From NCBI GenBank assembly GCA_016779985.1, contig JADHMP010000008.1:33352-97351 (forward strand): a stretch of DNA of 64,000 nt. The letters are read 5' to 3'. The notes under the pieces are model-generated. The model made no database searches. It saw only the letters and a program-made list of their open reading frames with translations, and was not told the DNA's origin. Position numbers and translations under genes: made by a program. Positions 25,290 to 34,233 of the stretch are shown one piece after another. The stretch comes from JADHMP01 sp016779985 (GTDB lineage Bacteria; Bacteroidota; Bacteroidia; Flavobacteriales; Flavobacteriaceae). Each line of letters starts with the position of its first letter. Positions within the stretch are counted from its first letter, which is position 1.

Positions 25290-25820
25290 ATGAAAAAAGT
25301 ATTGCAAGATTTTTTTCTCGGTATTCAATATAGAAAACATCTTAAATTATTGAGTCAAAGAAAAATTAAGCATGCTACAAGAATTAGATCAGTAGGAATA
25401 TTGCTTGGGCCTGACATGGAAATAGATACCCAATTTATAAACAATATAGCAACAGAATTATCCGTTCCGTTGAGAAATGTCCATGTTATGTCACTAGCCA
25501 CCAAGGTTCAAGAGGATCAAAAAGTGAAAACCAAAAAGTTCTTTTATAATCAAAAGCTACTTCCATGGACAGGACGTTTTACAGTCCAAGAAACTCATTT
25601 TTGTGAAACAACTCTGGATGTGTTGATTAATTATTTTGAAGGTCCAAACAAATTATTGGGTTTAATTTCAGTAAAATCTAAGGCTAAATTCAGAATTGGA
25701 TTCGCACAAGCAGACCATCGCTTGAATGATTTAGTTTTTGATTTTGATCCTTCCGAGAAAAATCTTTTCGTCCTAGAGATGAAAAAATATTTAAAAACAA
25801 TGTTTAAAATAGCTTCATGA
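25290..25820 (+). CDS. Conserved flavobacterial protein (DUF6913-like) upstream of dapA
   Basis: A 176-aa soluble protein without signal peptide or membrane segments. Very basic N-terminal half (YRKHLKLLSQRKIKHATRIR) followed by an alternating alpha/beta pattern. I recall proteins of this kind directly upstream of dapA in flavobacteria under the name DUF6913; that name is not verified here. Its stop overlaps dapA by 4 bases, so the two are translationally coupled. No catalytic motif is evident and the function is unknown. Confidence 0.75.
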   Translation: MKKVLQDFFLGIQYRKHLKLLSQRKIKHATRIRSVGILLGPDMEIDTQFINNIATELSVPLRNVHVMSLATKVQEDQKVKTKKFFYNQKLLPWTGRFTVQETHFCETTLDVLINYFEGPNKLLGLISVKSKAKFRIGFAQADHRLNDLVFDFDPSEKNLFVLEMKKYLKTMFKIAS

Positions 25821-26707
25821 ATTTAAAAGGTGTTGGTGTAGCCTTAGTAACTCCATTTTTTGACAACGGGGACATAGATCATCAAGCGCTCAAGCGAGTG
25901 GTGAGACATGCTATTGTCCAAGGCGCAGATTATTTAGTGGCATTAGGAACTACTGCTGAAACAGCAACTTTGGAGGTAGAAGAAAAGAAAGCTGTCATTC
26001 AAACTATATTGACTGAAAACGATAATCAATTGCCCCTAGTTCTTGGGGTAGGAGGAAATCATACTTCAGCTTTAGTTCATTATTTACAGCAACTGGACCC
26101 GTCACCCTTTTCTGCCATATTGTCTGTTACCCCTTATTATAATAAACCTTCTCAAGAGGGACTCTATGCACACTACAAACAATTGTCTTTGGCAAGTCCA
26201 TTACCAATTATAGTGTATAATGTGCCTGGACGAACAGGAGTGAATCTTTTGCCTCAAACATTCATTAAGATAGCTTCAGATTGTCCAAATGTGGTGGCCA
26301 TAAAAGAAGCTTCTGCAGATTTGCAACAAGGCATCGAATTAATTCGACGAGTAGGGGGAAGATGGCAAGTCCTTTCTGGTGAAGATAGCTTGAATTTGAA
26401 ACTATATCAATCAGGGAGTGCAGGTTGTATTTCAGTTTTGGGAAATGCCTTTCCGAACCAAATCGCTAAAATGTACTCTTTAATGGATTCAGGAAATGCA
26501 CATGCTGCTGAAGTATTAGATCAAAAATTAAAGAGGCTCAATGAACTCTTGTTTTTAGAGGGCAATCCAACAGGTATTAAGGCCCTATTGTCGCTGATGA
26601 ATCTGTGTCAAAAAACAGTTCGCTTGCCTCTTGTTGAAGCATCAGTTTCCCTTTTAGAGCAATTTACAGAACAGCTAAAAATGCCTGTTGTTTCCGAAAG
26701 CTATTAG
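25817..26707 (+). CDS. dapA: 4-hydroxy-tetrahydrodipicolinate synthase
   Basis: Condenses aspartate semialdehyde and pyruvate, the first committed step to diaminopimelate and lysine. The protein is 296 aa, a TIM barrel with the Schiff-base Lys in VVAIKEASADL (near residue 165), the catalytic Tyr block TPYYNKPSQEGLYAHY and the YNVPGRTGVNL motif. It shares the pathway with dapF at 15290, which is in a separate operon. Coupled to the DUF6913-like gene by an ATGA overlap. Length is normal. Confidence 0.96.
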   Translation: MNLKGVGVALVTPFFDNGDIDHQALKRVVRHAIVQGADYLVALGTTAETATLEVEEKKAVIQTILTENDNQLPLVLGVGGNHTSALVHYLQQLDPSPFSAILSVTPYYNKPSQEGLYAHYKQLSLASPLPIIVYNVPGRTGVNLLPQTFIKIASDCPNVVAIKEASADLQQGIELIRRVGGRWQVLSGEDSLNLKLYQSGSAGCISVLGNAFPNQIAKMYSLMDSGNAHAAEVLDQKLKRLNELLFLEGNPTGIKALLSLMNLCQKTVRLPLVEASVSLLEQFTEQLKMPVVSESY

Positions 26708-26780
26708 TCCTTCATTAATCTTTAACATTACCTTTTGAAATTTTATTTTCAAAGTGGTTGATATTTAGTAGTTTTACACG

Positions 26781-27599
26781 ATGGTTTTAAAAAAAATTCA
26801 TTTTATTTTTTTATTCGGTATAGCACTTCTTTTTGTGAATTGTAGTGAATATCAGAAACTTTTAAATAGTGATGATGCTTCGAAAAAGTATAGATCAGCT
26901 GAAGAGTACTATAAAAAGGGTGAATTCAGAAAGGCTAATCGTCTTATTGAGCAAGTTATACCAAAATATCGTGGCAAGCCTCAAGCTGAAAGAATTATTT
27001 TTTTCTTTGCAGACTCCTACTTCAAAACAAAAAACTACATCCTTTCTTCATATCAATATGAGAATTTTATCAAATCCTACCCTAAGAGTCAACGTATAGA
27101 AGAAGCACAATTTAAAGCAGCCCAGTGTTATTATTTTCTATCTCCAGAATACAGTTTAGATCAAGAAGACACTTACACTGCCATAGATAAATTACAGCTC
27201 TTCATTAACCTATATCCTACTTCTGAATATGCAGAAGAAGCCAATCAAATGATTTTAGAATTGCAATCTAAACTGGAACAAAAAGATTTTGAGATTGCAA
27301 AAGGCTATTATACCATTCGCGACTATTCGGCTGCCATAAAATCTCAAGATAACTTTGTTAGTTCTTTTCCTGGCACCAAGTTTAGAGAACAGGCCTTGTA
27401 TGTAAAATTTATTTCTGCATATGAAATTGCTATAAATAGTGTCTTGACAAAAAAGCAGGCACGTTTAAAAGAATTGCAACAACAATATGCCACAATCTTA
27501 CGTTATTATCCAGAAACGTTTTTTCTAGAAGAGTTAGACCAAAAAATGGAAGTAGTCAATAAAGAATTTAACCTCCTTGCACAGAATCAAGTAAACTAA
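26781..27599 (+). CDS. bamD: Outer membrane protein assembly lipoprotein BamD
   Basis: TPR lipoprotein of the BAM complex that inserts beta-barrels such as the one at 3510-6011. The protein is 272 aa with a lipoprotein signal (residues 1-20, LFGIALLFVNC; lipid Cys at 20), then TPR-like helices with characteristic blocks EEYYKKGEFRKANRLIEQ and YENFIKSYPKSQRIEEAQF. Begins the well-conserved flavobacterial run bamD-rpoZ-coaBC-porD-recN. Slightly longer than E. coli BamD, as usual for the clade. Confidence 0.93.
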   Translation: MVLKKIHFIFLFGIALLFVNCSEYQKLLNSDDASKKYRSAEEYYKKGEFRKANRLIEQVIPKYRGKPQAERIIFFFADSYFKTKNYILSSYQYENFIKSYPKSQRIEEAQFKAAQCYYFLSPEYSLDQEDTYTAIDKLQLFINLYPTSEYAEEANQMILELQSKLEQKDFEIAKGYYTIRDYSAAIKSQDNFVSSFPGTKFREQALYVKFISAYEIAINSVLTKKQARLKELQQQYATILRYYPETFFLEELDQKMEVVNKEFNLLAQNQVN

Positions 27600-27613
27600 T
27601 AAACAATAAAGGC

Positions 27614-27943
27614 ATGACAAAATACAGAGAATCAAAAGCAGCTCAAACAACAAAAACGCACAACAGAAATCAAATAGAAGAACCCACTGAGAATGTCTAT
27701 GAGGCCATTTCTATTATTGCTAAACGATCCGTTCAAATTAACCTTGATATAAAAAAGGAGTTGCATGAGAAATTGGAAGAATTTGCTACTCACAATGATA
27801 GCTTAGAAGAGATTTTTGAAAACAAAGAGCAGATCGAAGTTTCGAAATTTTATGAGCGATTGCCCAAACCTCACGCCATTGCTGTCGAAGAATGGTTTAA
27901 TGACAAAATTTATCATCGCAATACAGATGAACCTAATGAATAG
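27614..27943 (+). CDS. rpoZ: RNA polymerase omega subunit (Bacteroidota type)
   Basis: A 109-aa acidic protein placed 14 bases after bamD and 3 bases before coaBC. The stretch ENVYEAISIIAKRSVQINLD matches the RpoZ core (N-x-Y-E-A/L-v-x-I-a-x-R-A-x-Q), the part that clamps the beta-prime subunit; the C-terminal half is the clade-specific extension. Omega aids RNA polymerase assembly. Assignment rests on this core block and on the conserved position next to coaBC, which mirrors the rpoZ-coaBC order in many bacteria. Confidence 0.85.
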   Translation: MTKYRESKAAQTTKTHNRNQIEEPTENVYEAISIIAKRSVQINLDIKKELHEKLEEFATHNDSLEEIFENKEQIEVSKFYERLPKPHAIAVEEWFNDKIYHRNTDEPNE

Positions 27944-27946
27944 TTT

Positions 27947-29149
27947 ATGAGTTTGTTGAGTGGAAAAAAAGTCCTCCTTGGAATCTCAGGAGGAATTGCC
28001 GCTTACAAAACCCCTATCTTAGTTCGTGAACTCATCAAAAAAGGAGCAAAGGTTCGAGTAGTCATGACTCCGTCTGCGAAAGACTTCGTGACACCATTGA
28101 CCCTCTCTACAGTCTCAAAAAACCCTGTGTTATCGTCATTCATAGCAACAGATCAAGATAATCCTCTATGGAATGATCATGTGGCTCTTGGCCTTTGGGC
28201 CGATCTATTGCTTGTAGCTCCAGCTACAGCAAATACTATCAGCAATATGGCCCATGCAGTTTGTAATAACCTCCTTTTAGCCACTTATCTATCGGCTAAA
28301 TGCCCCGTTTTTATTGCTCCTGCAATGGATTTAGATATGTATGCTCATAAAGCACAACAAAAGAATCTGTCCGCATTAAAAAAAGTTGGTAATGTAGTCT
28401 TTCCTGTAGGCGAGGGCGCTTTGGCGAGTGGTCTTTCGGGTCAAGGAAGAATGCTTGAACCCATTGAAATAGTATCTCTATTAGAAGACCATTTGTTGGC
28501 TCATGCTCCTTTAAGAGGTCATAGAATATTAATCACTGCAGGACCCACCCATGAAGCTATAGACCCAGTTCGTTTTATAGGGAATCATTCTTCTGGAAAA
28601 ATGGGCTTTGCGCTAGCAAGTGCTGCCCTTGAACTAGGAGCTGAAGTTATTTTGATTAGTGGACCAACCGCTCTTGAAATCAACCATATCAAGCTAAACC
28701 GAATTGATGTTGTGACAGCTGCACAAATGATGGAGGCTGTTATAGATCACTATGCAAATGCTTCAATTGCCATTTCTGCAGCTGCAGTGAGTGACTACAC
28801 ACCAAAACATAAAGCTTCACAAAAAATTAAAAAAGAAAATTCAGATGCTAGGTTGACTCTTGAGCTCATAAAAACAAAAGATATTTTGGGTTATATGGGT
28901 GAAAATAAAAAAAATCAAATTGTTATTGGCTTTGCCTTAGAGACCGAAAATGAAGAGGTCAACGCAAAAGCCAAAATGATAACGAAAAACGTAGATGCAA
29001 TTATTCTCAATGTGTTGCATCAAGAAAACGAGGTTTTTAATAGTGATAAAAATGAAATCACTATTTTTCATAAAGATGGTCGTCAAGTTAATTTTAAAAA
29101 ACAATCGAAATTATCTTTAGCTCATGAAATCTTCAAACAAATACTATAA
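27947..29149 (+). CDS. coaBC: Bifunctional phosphopantothenoylcysteine decarboxylase / phosphopantothenate-cysteine ligase
   Basis: Two consecutive steps of coenzyme A synthesis. The protein is 400 aa. The N-terminal flavoprotein (CoaC) domain (about 1-175) starts GKKVLLGISGGIAAYKTP and carries the active-site His in WNDHVALG and the APAMD motif; the C-terminal CoaB domain (about 185-400) has ITAGPTHEAIDPVRFIGNHSSGKMG and the CTP-binding region. coaE at 33570 completes the pathway's last step in another operon. porD follows directly at the next base. Confidence 0.96.
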   Translation: MSLLSGKKVLLGISGGIAAYKTPILVRELIKKGAKVRVVMTPSAKDFVTPLTLSTVSKNPVLSSFIATDQDNPLWNDHVALGLWADLLLVAPATANTISNMAHAVCNNLLLATYLSAKCPVFIAPAMDLDMYAHKAQQKNLSALKKVGNVVFPVGEGALASGLSGQGRMLEPIEIVSLLEDHLLAHAPLRGHRILITAGPTHEAIDPVRFIGNHSSGKMGFALASAALELGAEVILISGPTALEINHIKLNRIDVVTAAQMMEAVIDHYANASIAISAAAVSDYTPKHKASQKIKKENSDARLTLELIKTKDILGYMGENKKNQIVIGFALETENEEVNAKAKMITKNVDAIILNVLHQENEVFNSDKNEITIFHKDGRQVNFKKQSKLSLAHEIFKQIL

Positions 29150-30052
29150 ATGGCCCTGATTAAAAAGCTTAGCGTTCTTATATTCCTTTTATTTTCAACT
29201 ATTAAGTTGGAAGCACAAGAGCTTAATGCTCAAGTAGTTGTGAATGCAGATTTGGTTAACCAAACCAACCAACAAATATTTCAAACCTTGGAGCAGTCTT
29301 TAAACGAGTTTATTAATACTCGCATATGGTCAACAAAACCCTTCTTGAATAGAGAACGTATTACGTCCTCTTTTTTATTTACTCTTACCTCGTACAGTGG
29401 AAATCAATTTAAAGCAACATTACAAGTCCAATCTCAACGACCCATTTTTGAAACAAATTACGATAGTCCAATAATCAATTATTTGGATAAAGAAGTTGTT
29501 TTTACTTATCAAGAGTATCAACCACTATTTTATAATCAATCAGAATTTGAATCCAATTTAGTTTCAATCATCAGTTTCTATGTCTATATTATTTTGGGTT
29601 TAGATGCTGATAGCTTCAAACCATTTGGAGGAAACCCTTATTTTGAACAAGCGCAGCAAATTGTTAATCTAGCCCAGCAAACAGAAATTAATGCTTGGAA
29701 ACCTAATGCTGCTAATCGCAGAAATAGACACGAATTGATAGACAATTTAAGATCGAATACATTTAGAGAATATAGAGCAACACTTTATCAATATCATCGC
29801 AAAGGTCTTGATGAAATGGTTTCAAATGTAGAAGAGGGTAAAAGAGCAATGATGGAGGCAATCAATAACTTAGAAAGTTTGTTCAATAGAAGACCTAATG
29901 CTTTTTTGCTTCAGCTATTCTTTGATGCTAAAGTGGATGAAATTGTAAATATTTTTTCAGATGGGCCTAAAGTTAATTTTGATGAAACAAATTCCACATT
30001 AAAAAAAATTGCCCCGTTTTTTGGAGCTAGGTGGAAACAAATTAAAAGTTAG
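29150..30052 (+). CDS. porD: Type IX secretion system-associated protein PorD (DUF4835)
   Basis: A 300-aa exported protein with a signal peptide (residues 1-23, KKLSVLIFLLFSTIKLEAQ) starting immediately after the coaBC stop. The blocks TRIWSTKPFLNRERI and AEQ-type helices toward the C terminus match the DUF4835 family, one member of which (PorD) is needed for gliding or type IX secretion-linked phenotypes in Bacteroidota. It is found conserved between coaBC and recN across the clade. No other secretion-system gene is in the window, so the role is by family only. Confidence 0.85.
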   Translation: MALIKKLSVLIFLLFSTIKLEAQELNAQVVVNADLVNQTNQQIFQTLEQSLNEFINTRIWSTKPFLNRERITSSFLFTLTSYSGNQFKATLQVQSQRPIFETNYDSPIINYLDKEVVFTYQEYQPLFYNQSEFESNLVSIISFYVYIILGLDADSFKPFGGNPYFEQAQQIVNLAQQTEINAWKPNAANRRNRHELIDNLRSNTFREYRATLYQYHRKGLDEMVSNVEEGKRAMMEAINNLESLFNRRPNAFLLQLFFDAKVDEIVNIFSDGPKVNFDETNSTLKKIAPFFGARWKQIKS

Positions 30053-30107
30053 TTTTTTATTTAACACTCTTAGATTATCTTTAATTTTTAAAATTAGCCT
30101 TCAACTT

Positions 30108-31760
30108 GTGCTTAAGTCTTTAAAAATTCAAAATTTTGCACTCATTACTTCTTTAGAAATTGATTTTCACGAAGGGATGACATCAGTTACAGGTGAGACT
30201 GGTGCAGGAAAATCAATACTGTTGGAAGGGTTGAGTTTGGCCTTAGGAAAAAGAGCAGACCTAAGTGTTATTAATGACCATAATAAGAAATGTATTGTTG
30301 AAGCCGAATTTCAAATTTTTGATTATCACTTAAAACCTTTTTTTGATCTTCAAAATTTAGATTATGATGAATTAACTACTTTGAGGCGAGAAGTTGCACC
30401 CTCAGGAAAATCAAGAGCATTTGTAAATGATACCCCAGTCACTTTAAATATTCTTGAACAACTTAGTAGTCATCTCATTGATATTCATAGCCAAATGGAA
30501 AACGCAGCTGTTTTTCAAAAAGAATTTCAATATTTAGTTATAGATTCCTTTGCCAATCAGCAGGACAATGTCACTGCTTTTGAGCATACTTTCAAAAAAT
30601 GGCAGCGTATGAAGCGGGAATATACTTCTTTGTTGGAAAAACAAGAAGCAGATGATGCACAGCTAAGTCTAAAACGATTCTTTTTGAAAGAATTAGACGA
30701 AGCACAACTTGAGGATAATGAGTTTGAGGCTTTACAACAGAGCTATAGTGAAATGCAGCATCTAGATTTTTTAAGTGAAGCTATTCGAGAAGCTACTGAT
30801 AGATTAGAAAGTGAACCAGCTGGGATTCTTTATGAAATGATTGAATTAAGGGCATTGTTGAATAAAATGATGCTCAAATCAAATCGTTTATCTCAACTTT
30901 TTCAACAACTTCAAAATCTGATTTCTGAAACTGAAGATTTTCAACATAATTTAAGGCAAGTAGCTGAATCGATACAATTTAACCCAAACGAACAAGCAAC
31001 CATAGAGGCAAAGCTTAACCAATATAATTCTTTGCTCTACAAGCATCAAGTAAATGATGTTAGTGCACTTATCGCATTTAAAGATAAATTAGCTAGTGAG
31101 TTGAGTCAAACAGAAGGAATCTCAGAAAAAATAACCCTTTTAGAGGAAGATCTTAAAAAGGTGGAAAACGAAATGGAAATTGAGGCTAAGCTTATTTCTG
31201 AAAAGCGAAAAACTGTTGTGCCAAAACTATGTGAGGCATTACAAAATCTTGTTGCAAGAATGGGAATGACTCAGGCTAAGTTCCAAATCGTAATGAAAAC
31301 AGCAACCGAATTTAATGCCAAAGGAAAAGACGAACTTGAATTGTTGTTTTGTGCTAACCCGGGCAGTACTTTTCAAAATTTGAAGAAAACAGTGTCTGGA
31401 GGAGAACAATCCCGCATTATGTTGGCTATAAAGACTATACTTTCAAGTTTCAAAAAGTTGCCTACAATTATTTTTGATGAAATTGATACAGGTGTTTCTG
31501 GAAAAATTTCAGATCAAATTGCTGCTATTATGGCTGAATTATCAGAAAACATGCAAGTTTTTGCGATAACGCATCTTCCACAAGTTGCTGCTAAAGGGAT
31601 ACATCATTATAAAGTGTTGAAAAAAACAGAAGCTGGGGTTACTCAAACAATATTAAAAAAACTAAGTGCAGAAGAGCGGGCAATTGAAATAGCTCAAATG
31701 CTCTCAGGAAACAAAACTGGTGTTACAGCCATTGCACACGCTAAGGAATTGCTTAAATAA
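30108..31760 (+). CDS. recN: DNA repair protein RecN
   Basis: SMC-like ATPase acting early in double-strand break repair. From GTG 30108 the protein is 550 aa, normal for the family. Walker A in VTGETGAGKSILLEGLSLALG (near residue 30), coiled-coil arms (about 160-360), signature VSGGEQSRIMLAIK and Walker B TIIFDEIDTGVSGK. The GTG is chosen because RecN begins at (V/M)LKSLKIQNFALI; an open frame to 30009 overlaps porD by 44 bases and adds 33 foreign residues. A TATCTTTA at 30077-30084 may be a -7 element. Confidence 0.95.
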   Translation: MLKSLKIQNFALITSLEIDFHEGMTSVTGETGAGKSILLEGLSLALGKRADLSVINDHNKKCIVEAEFQIFDYHLKPFFDLQNLDYDELTTLRREVAPSGKSRAFVNDTPVTLNILEQLSSHLIDIHSQMENAAVFQKEFQYLVIDSFANQQDNVTAFEHTFKKWQRMKREYTSLLEKQEADDAQLSLKRFFLKELDEAQLEDNEFEALQQSYSEMQHLDFLSEAIREATDRLESEPAGILYEMIELRALLNKMMLKSNRLSQLFQQLQNLISETEDFQHNLRQVAESIQFNPNEQATIEAKLNQYNSLLYKHQVNDVSALIAFKDKLASELSQTEGISEKITLLEEDLKKVENEMEIEAKLISEKRKTVVPKLCEALQNLVARMGMTQAKFQIVMKTATEFNAKGKDELELLFCANPGSTFQNLKKTVSGGEQSRIMLAIKTILSSFKKLPTIIFDEIDTGVSGKISDQIAAIMAELSENMQVFAITHLPQVAAKGIHHYKVLKKTEAGVTQTILKKLSAEERAIEIAQMLSGNKTGVTAIAHAKELLK

Positions 31761-31762
31761 CG

Positions 31763-31770
31763 TAACTTTG
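31763..31770 (+). promoter_or_regulatory. Predicted fabI -7 promoter element (TAACTTTG)
   Basis: Exact TAnnTTTG starting 2 bases after the recN stop and ending 15 bases before the fabI ATG (31786). It implies that fabI has its own transcript with a short leader. Confidence 0.55.
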
Positions 31771-31785
31771 ACAAAAAAATAAATT

Positions 31786-32604
31786 ATGTCCAACCAACTA
31801 TTAGCACAAAAAAAAGGGATTATTTTTGGAGCCCTTGACAATCAATCAATTGCATGGAAAACGGCTGAAGCTGTTGCCGAAGCTGGTGGCTCTTTTGTGT
31901 TGACAAATGCCCCTGTAGCTTTGCGGATGGGAACAATCAATGAATTGGCTGAAAAAACGAATTCTCAAGTCATTTCTGCGGATGCTACCAATGTGGAAGA
32001 ATTGAATGCTTTAGTAGATCAATCACAGGAAATTTTGGGAGGGAAGTTGGATTTTGTGCTTCACTCTATAGGTATGTCTGTGAATGTAAGAAAAGGAAAA
32101 CACTACACCGATTTAAATTATGATTGGCTTACAAAAGGATGGGACGTATCAGCAGTATCTTTTCACAAGCTATTACAAACGCTATATCACAAAAACGCTA
32201 TGGCTCCATGGGGTAGCATTGTTGCCCTATCATATATCGCTGCCCAGCGCACTTTTCCAAATTATAACGACATGGCTGAAAATAAAGCCTATCTAGAGTC
32301 CATCGCACGGAGTTTTGGCTACTTTTTTGGTAAAGAGAAAAAAGTTAGAGTCAATACCATTTCTCAGTCACCCACACTAACCACAGCGGGTAAAGGTGTT
32401 GCAGGGTTAGATGGGTTTCTTAATTATGCTGAAAAAATGTCTCCTTTAGGCAATGCTACGGCTGAAGAATGTGCAAATTATACTGTGAGTTTGTTTTCTG
32501 ATCTTACTAGAAAAGTAACACTTCAAAACTTATATCATGACGGCGGTTTTTCAAATGTAGGAGTGAGTCAAGAAATTATTGATTCACTAGAAGATGATAA
32601 ATAG
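31786..32604 (+). CDS. fabI: Enoyl-[acyl-carrier-protein] reductase (NADH), FabI type
   Basis: Last reductive step of fatty-acid elongation and the known target of triclosan-type inhibitors. The protein is 272 aa, short-chain dehydrogenase fold. The catalytic Tyr and Lys are seen as Y-x10-Y-x6-K in SYIAAQRTFPNYNDMAENK, and the substrate loop region as NTISQSPTLTTAGKGV. The sequence lacks the classical GxxxGxG spacing of most SDRs but has the FabI form GIIFGALDNQSIAWK. Single gene with its own promoter between recN and ybbR. Confidence 0.95.
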   Translation: MSNQLLAQKKGIIFGALDNQSIAWKTAEAVAEAGGSFVLTNAPVALRMGTINELAEKTNSQVISADATNVEELNALVDQSQEILGGKLDFVLHSIGMSVNVRKGKHYTDLNYDWLTKGWDVSAVSFHKLLQTLYHKNAMAPWGSIVALSYIAAQRTFPNYNDMAENKAYLESIARSFGYFFGKEKKVRVNTISQSPTLTTAGKGVAGLDGFLNYAEKMSPLGNATAEECANYTVSLFSDLTRKVTLQNLYHDGGFSNVGVSQEIIDSLEDDK

Positions 32605-32616
32605 GTTCATAATCGT

Positions 32617-33573
32617 GTGAAATTTTATAGTTCTCTTTTCAAGAAAAGATTATCCACACCATTTTTTGGTAAGCAGCGTTTTTTTTTACTTTTTGTCGTT
32701 TGGTCACTATTGTTTTGGGGAATTACAAAGCTTTCAAAAACCTACCAAATATCCTTATTTTTTGAAATTGAACTAGAAGGAGTTCCTAATACTTTGAGGA
32801 TTGATCAAAAAAAAGAGCCCATTGAAATTAATCTTTCTGCAACTGGGTTTGATATTTTACGCTATCAATGGTTTAGAAATACGCTTCAATTGAGGAGCCC
32901 AGCCGAACAAGTTTCAGATCCTTATTTTACAATTAACCTAATCGATCAGCAATTTTATTTACAAGAACAAATGTATGGGAACACTGTAATCAATGGATTT
33001 AAGCAACCTTTTCTTAGAGTGAATTATTATAGCTTAAGCCAAAAGAGGGTGCCAATTCTTGTAAATGCTTCTATAGATTTCCGCCCCGGTTATTTATTAG
33101 ATTTTCCTTTAAAAACAACTCCAGACAGTATCACCGTCATAGGCTCCAAAGAGCAATTGGATACCCTTGAGTTTGTGGTGACAGAACCATTCGAAAAACA
33201 AGAACTTTCAGAAAATTTTAAAACAGCCCTAAACCTAGTGCGTTATGAAGAAATGGAATTTGATTATTTAAAAGTGATAGTGAATGGTTCAGTGTCTAGT
33301 TATTCAGAAAAACAATTTGAACTCCCTGTTGAGGTTAATAATTTGTCTTCTAATACACAGATTAAACTTTTTCCTTCTACAGTAAAACTAACCGTATTAG
33401 CTCGATTGGAACAATTGCAACAATTGAAAAACTCAGATTTTGAACTGAGTGTAAATTTTGCTTTAAAAAAAGATACTATTTCCTCTCTACCAGTGATTCT
33501 CTCAAAAGCACCTAAAGGAATAAAAAAAATTAATTGGAATCCTAAGCAAATTGAATTTTTAATTAGAAAATGA
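32617..33573 (+). CDS. YbbR-like domain membrane protein
   Basis: A 318-aa protein with one N-terminal membrane segment (about residues 22-42, RFFLLFVVWSLLFWGITKL) and a periplasmic region of repeated beta-rich YbbR-like units (about 45-315). The start is GTG 32617, 12 bases after fabI. YbbR/CdaR proteins are linked to c-di-AMP cyclase control in Firmicutes, but in Bacteroidota this gene sits beside coaE and its role is not known. Its stop overlaps the coaE start by 4 bases. Confidence 0.82.
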   Translation: MKFYSSLFKKRLSTPFFGKQRFFLLFVVWSLLFWGITKLSKTYQISLFFEIELEGVPNTLRIDQKKEPIEINLSATGFDILRYQWFRNTLQLRSPAEQVSDPYFTINLIDQQFYLQEQMYGNTVINGFKQPFLRVNYYSLSQKRVPILVNASIDFRPGYLLDFPLKTTPDSITVIGSKEQLDTLEFVVTEPFEKQELSENFKTALNLVRYEEMEFDYLKVIVNGSVSSYSEKQFELPVEVNNLSSNTQIKLFPSTVKLTVLARLEQLQQLKNSDFELSVNFALKKDTISSLPVILSKAPKGIKKINWNPKQIEFLIRK

Positions 33574-34151
33574 AAGTAATTGGACTTACTGGAGGCATTG
33601 GTAGTGGAAAAACTAGTTTGCTACCTGTTTTTGATGAAGAAAATATACCCATATTTAATGCTGATCAAATAGCCAAACAATTGCAAAACAATGAACTAAA
33701 AGATGCTGTTAGTGCCCAATTTGGTTCAGGAATCTTTAAGGAGGGAGTTTTAGACCGAAAGCAACTTGCTTCAATAGTATTTAAAGATCCGGCCCAATTA
33801 AAAATTTTAAATAGACTTGTACATCCAGCAGTTGCTAATGCCTTTGAAAACTTCAAAAAAATGCATCAAGAGGCTAAATTGGTAGTTAAAGAAGCAGCTA
33901 TTCTTTTTGAAACGGGAGCTGCGGAAAATTGCGATTATACTATATTGGTTACCGCAGATGAAAATAATAGGATTGATCGCATAATGAAACGCGATGAAGG
34001 CCTCAGCAAAGAAAAAATTAAAGCACGTATGGCACAGCAATGGCCCGATGAAAAAAAAGTATTATTGGCCGATTTTATTGTTATTAATGAAAATTTAAAT
34101 GAAGCTAAAAGAAACTTAAGAAAAATTATTTCCTATTTAAAATCACTATGA
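33570..34151 (+). CDS. coaE: Dephospho-CoA kinase
   Basis: Final step of coenzyme A synthesis, phosphorylating the 3'-hydroxyl of dephospho-CoA. The protein is 193 aa with P-loop GLTGGIGSGKTSLLPVF at residue 5 onward, the substrate block NADQIAK and LVHPAVANAF, and the lid-like region RIMKRDEGLSKEKIKARMAQQ. Overlaps the YbbR-like gene by 4 bases. Together with coaBC it gives three CoA steps in the window, in two operons. Confidence 0.95.
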   Translation: MKVIGLTGGIGSGKTSLLPVFDEENIPIFNADQIAKQLQNNELKDAVSAQFGSGIFKEGVLDRKQLASIVFKDPAQLKILNRLVHPAVANAFENFKKMHQEAKLVVKEAAILFETGAAENCDYTILVTADENNRIDRIMKRDEGLSKEKIKARMAQQWPDEKKVLLADFIVINENLNEAKRNLRKIISYLKSL

Positions 34152-34214
34152 ATCGGTCTATTAACATAGCATTAGGAAAAAAATTAACTTTATTGTAGGA
34201 AATTTGCATTAACC

Positions 34215-34230
34215 CGTGTAATAATACACG
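34215..34230. promoter_or_regulatory. Perfect 6-bp inverted repeat immediately before the histidine kinase start
   Basis: CGTGTA-ATAA-TACACG ends 3 bases before the ATG at 34234. It could be an operator or an RNA hairpin that hides the start. A likely -7 box (TAACTTTA, 34185-34192) lies upstream, so the repeat falls in the transcribed leader. Confidence 0.45.
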
Positions 34231-34233
34231 TCT

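Noticed and set aside
30009..30107. N-terminal extension of RecN
   Set aside because: Overlaps porD and does not match the family; GTG 30108 gives the normal start.
32650..32658. Exact DnaA box TTATCCACA
   Set aside because: A single copy inside the YbbR-like coding sequence with no neighbours; expected by chance in 64 kb and not an origin.
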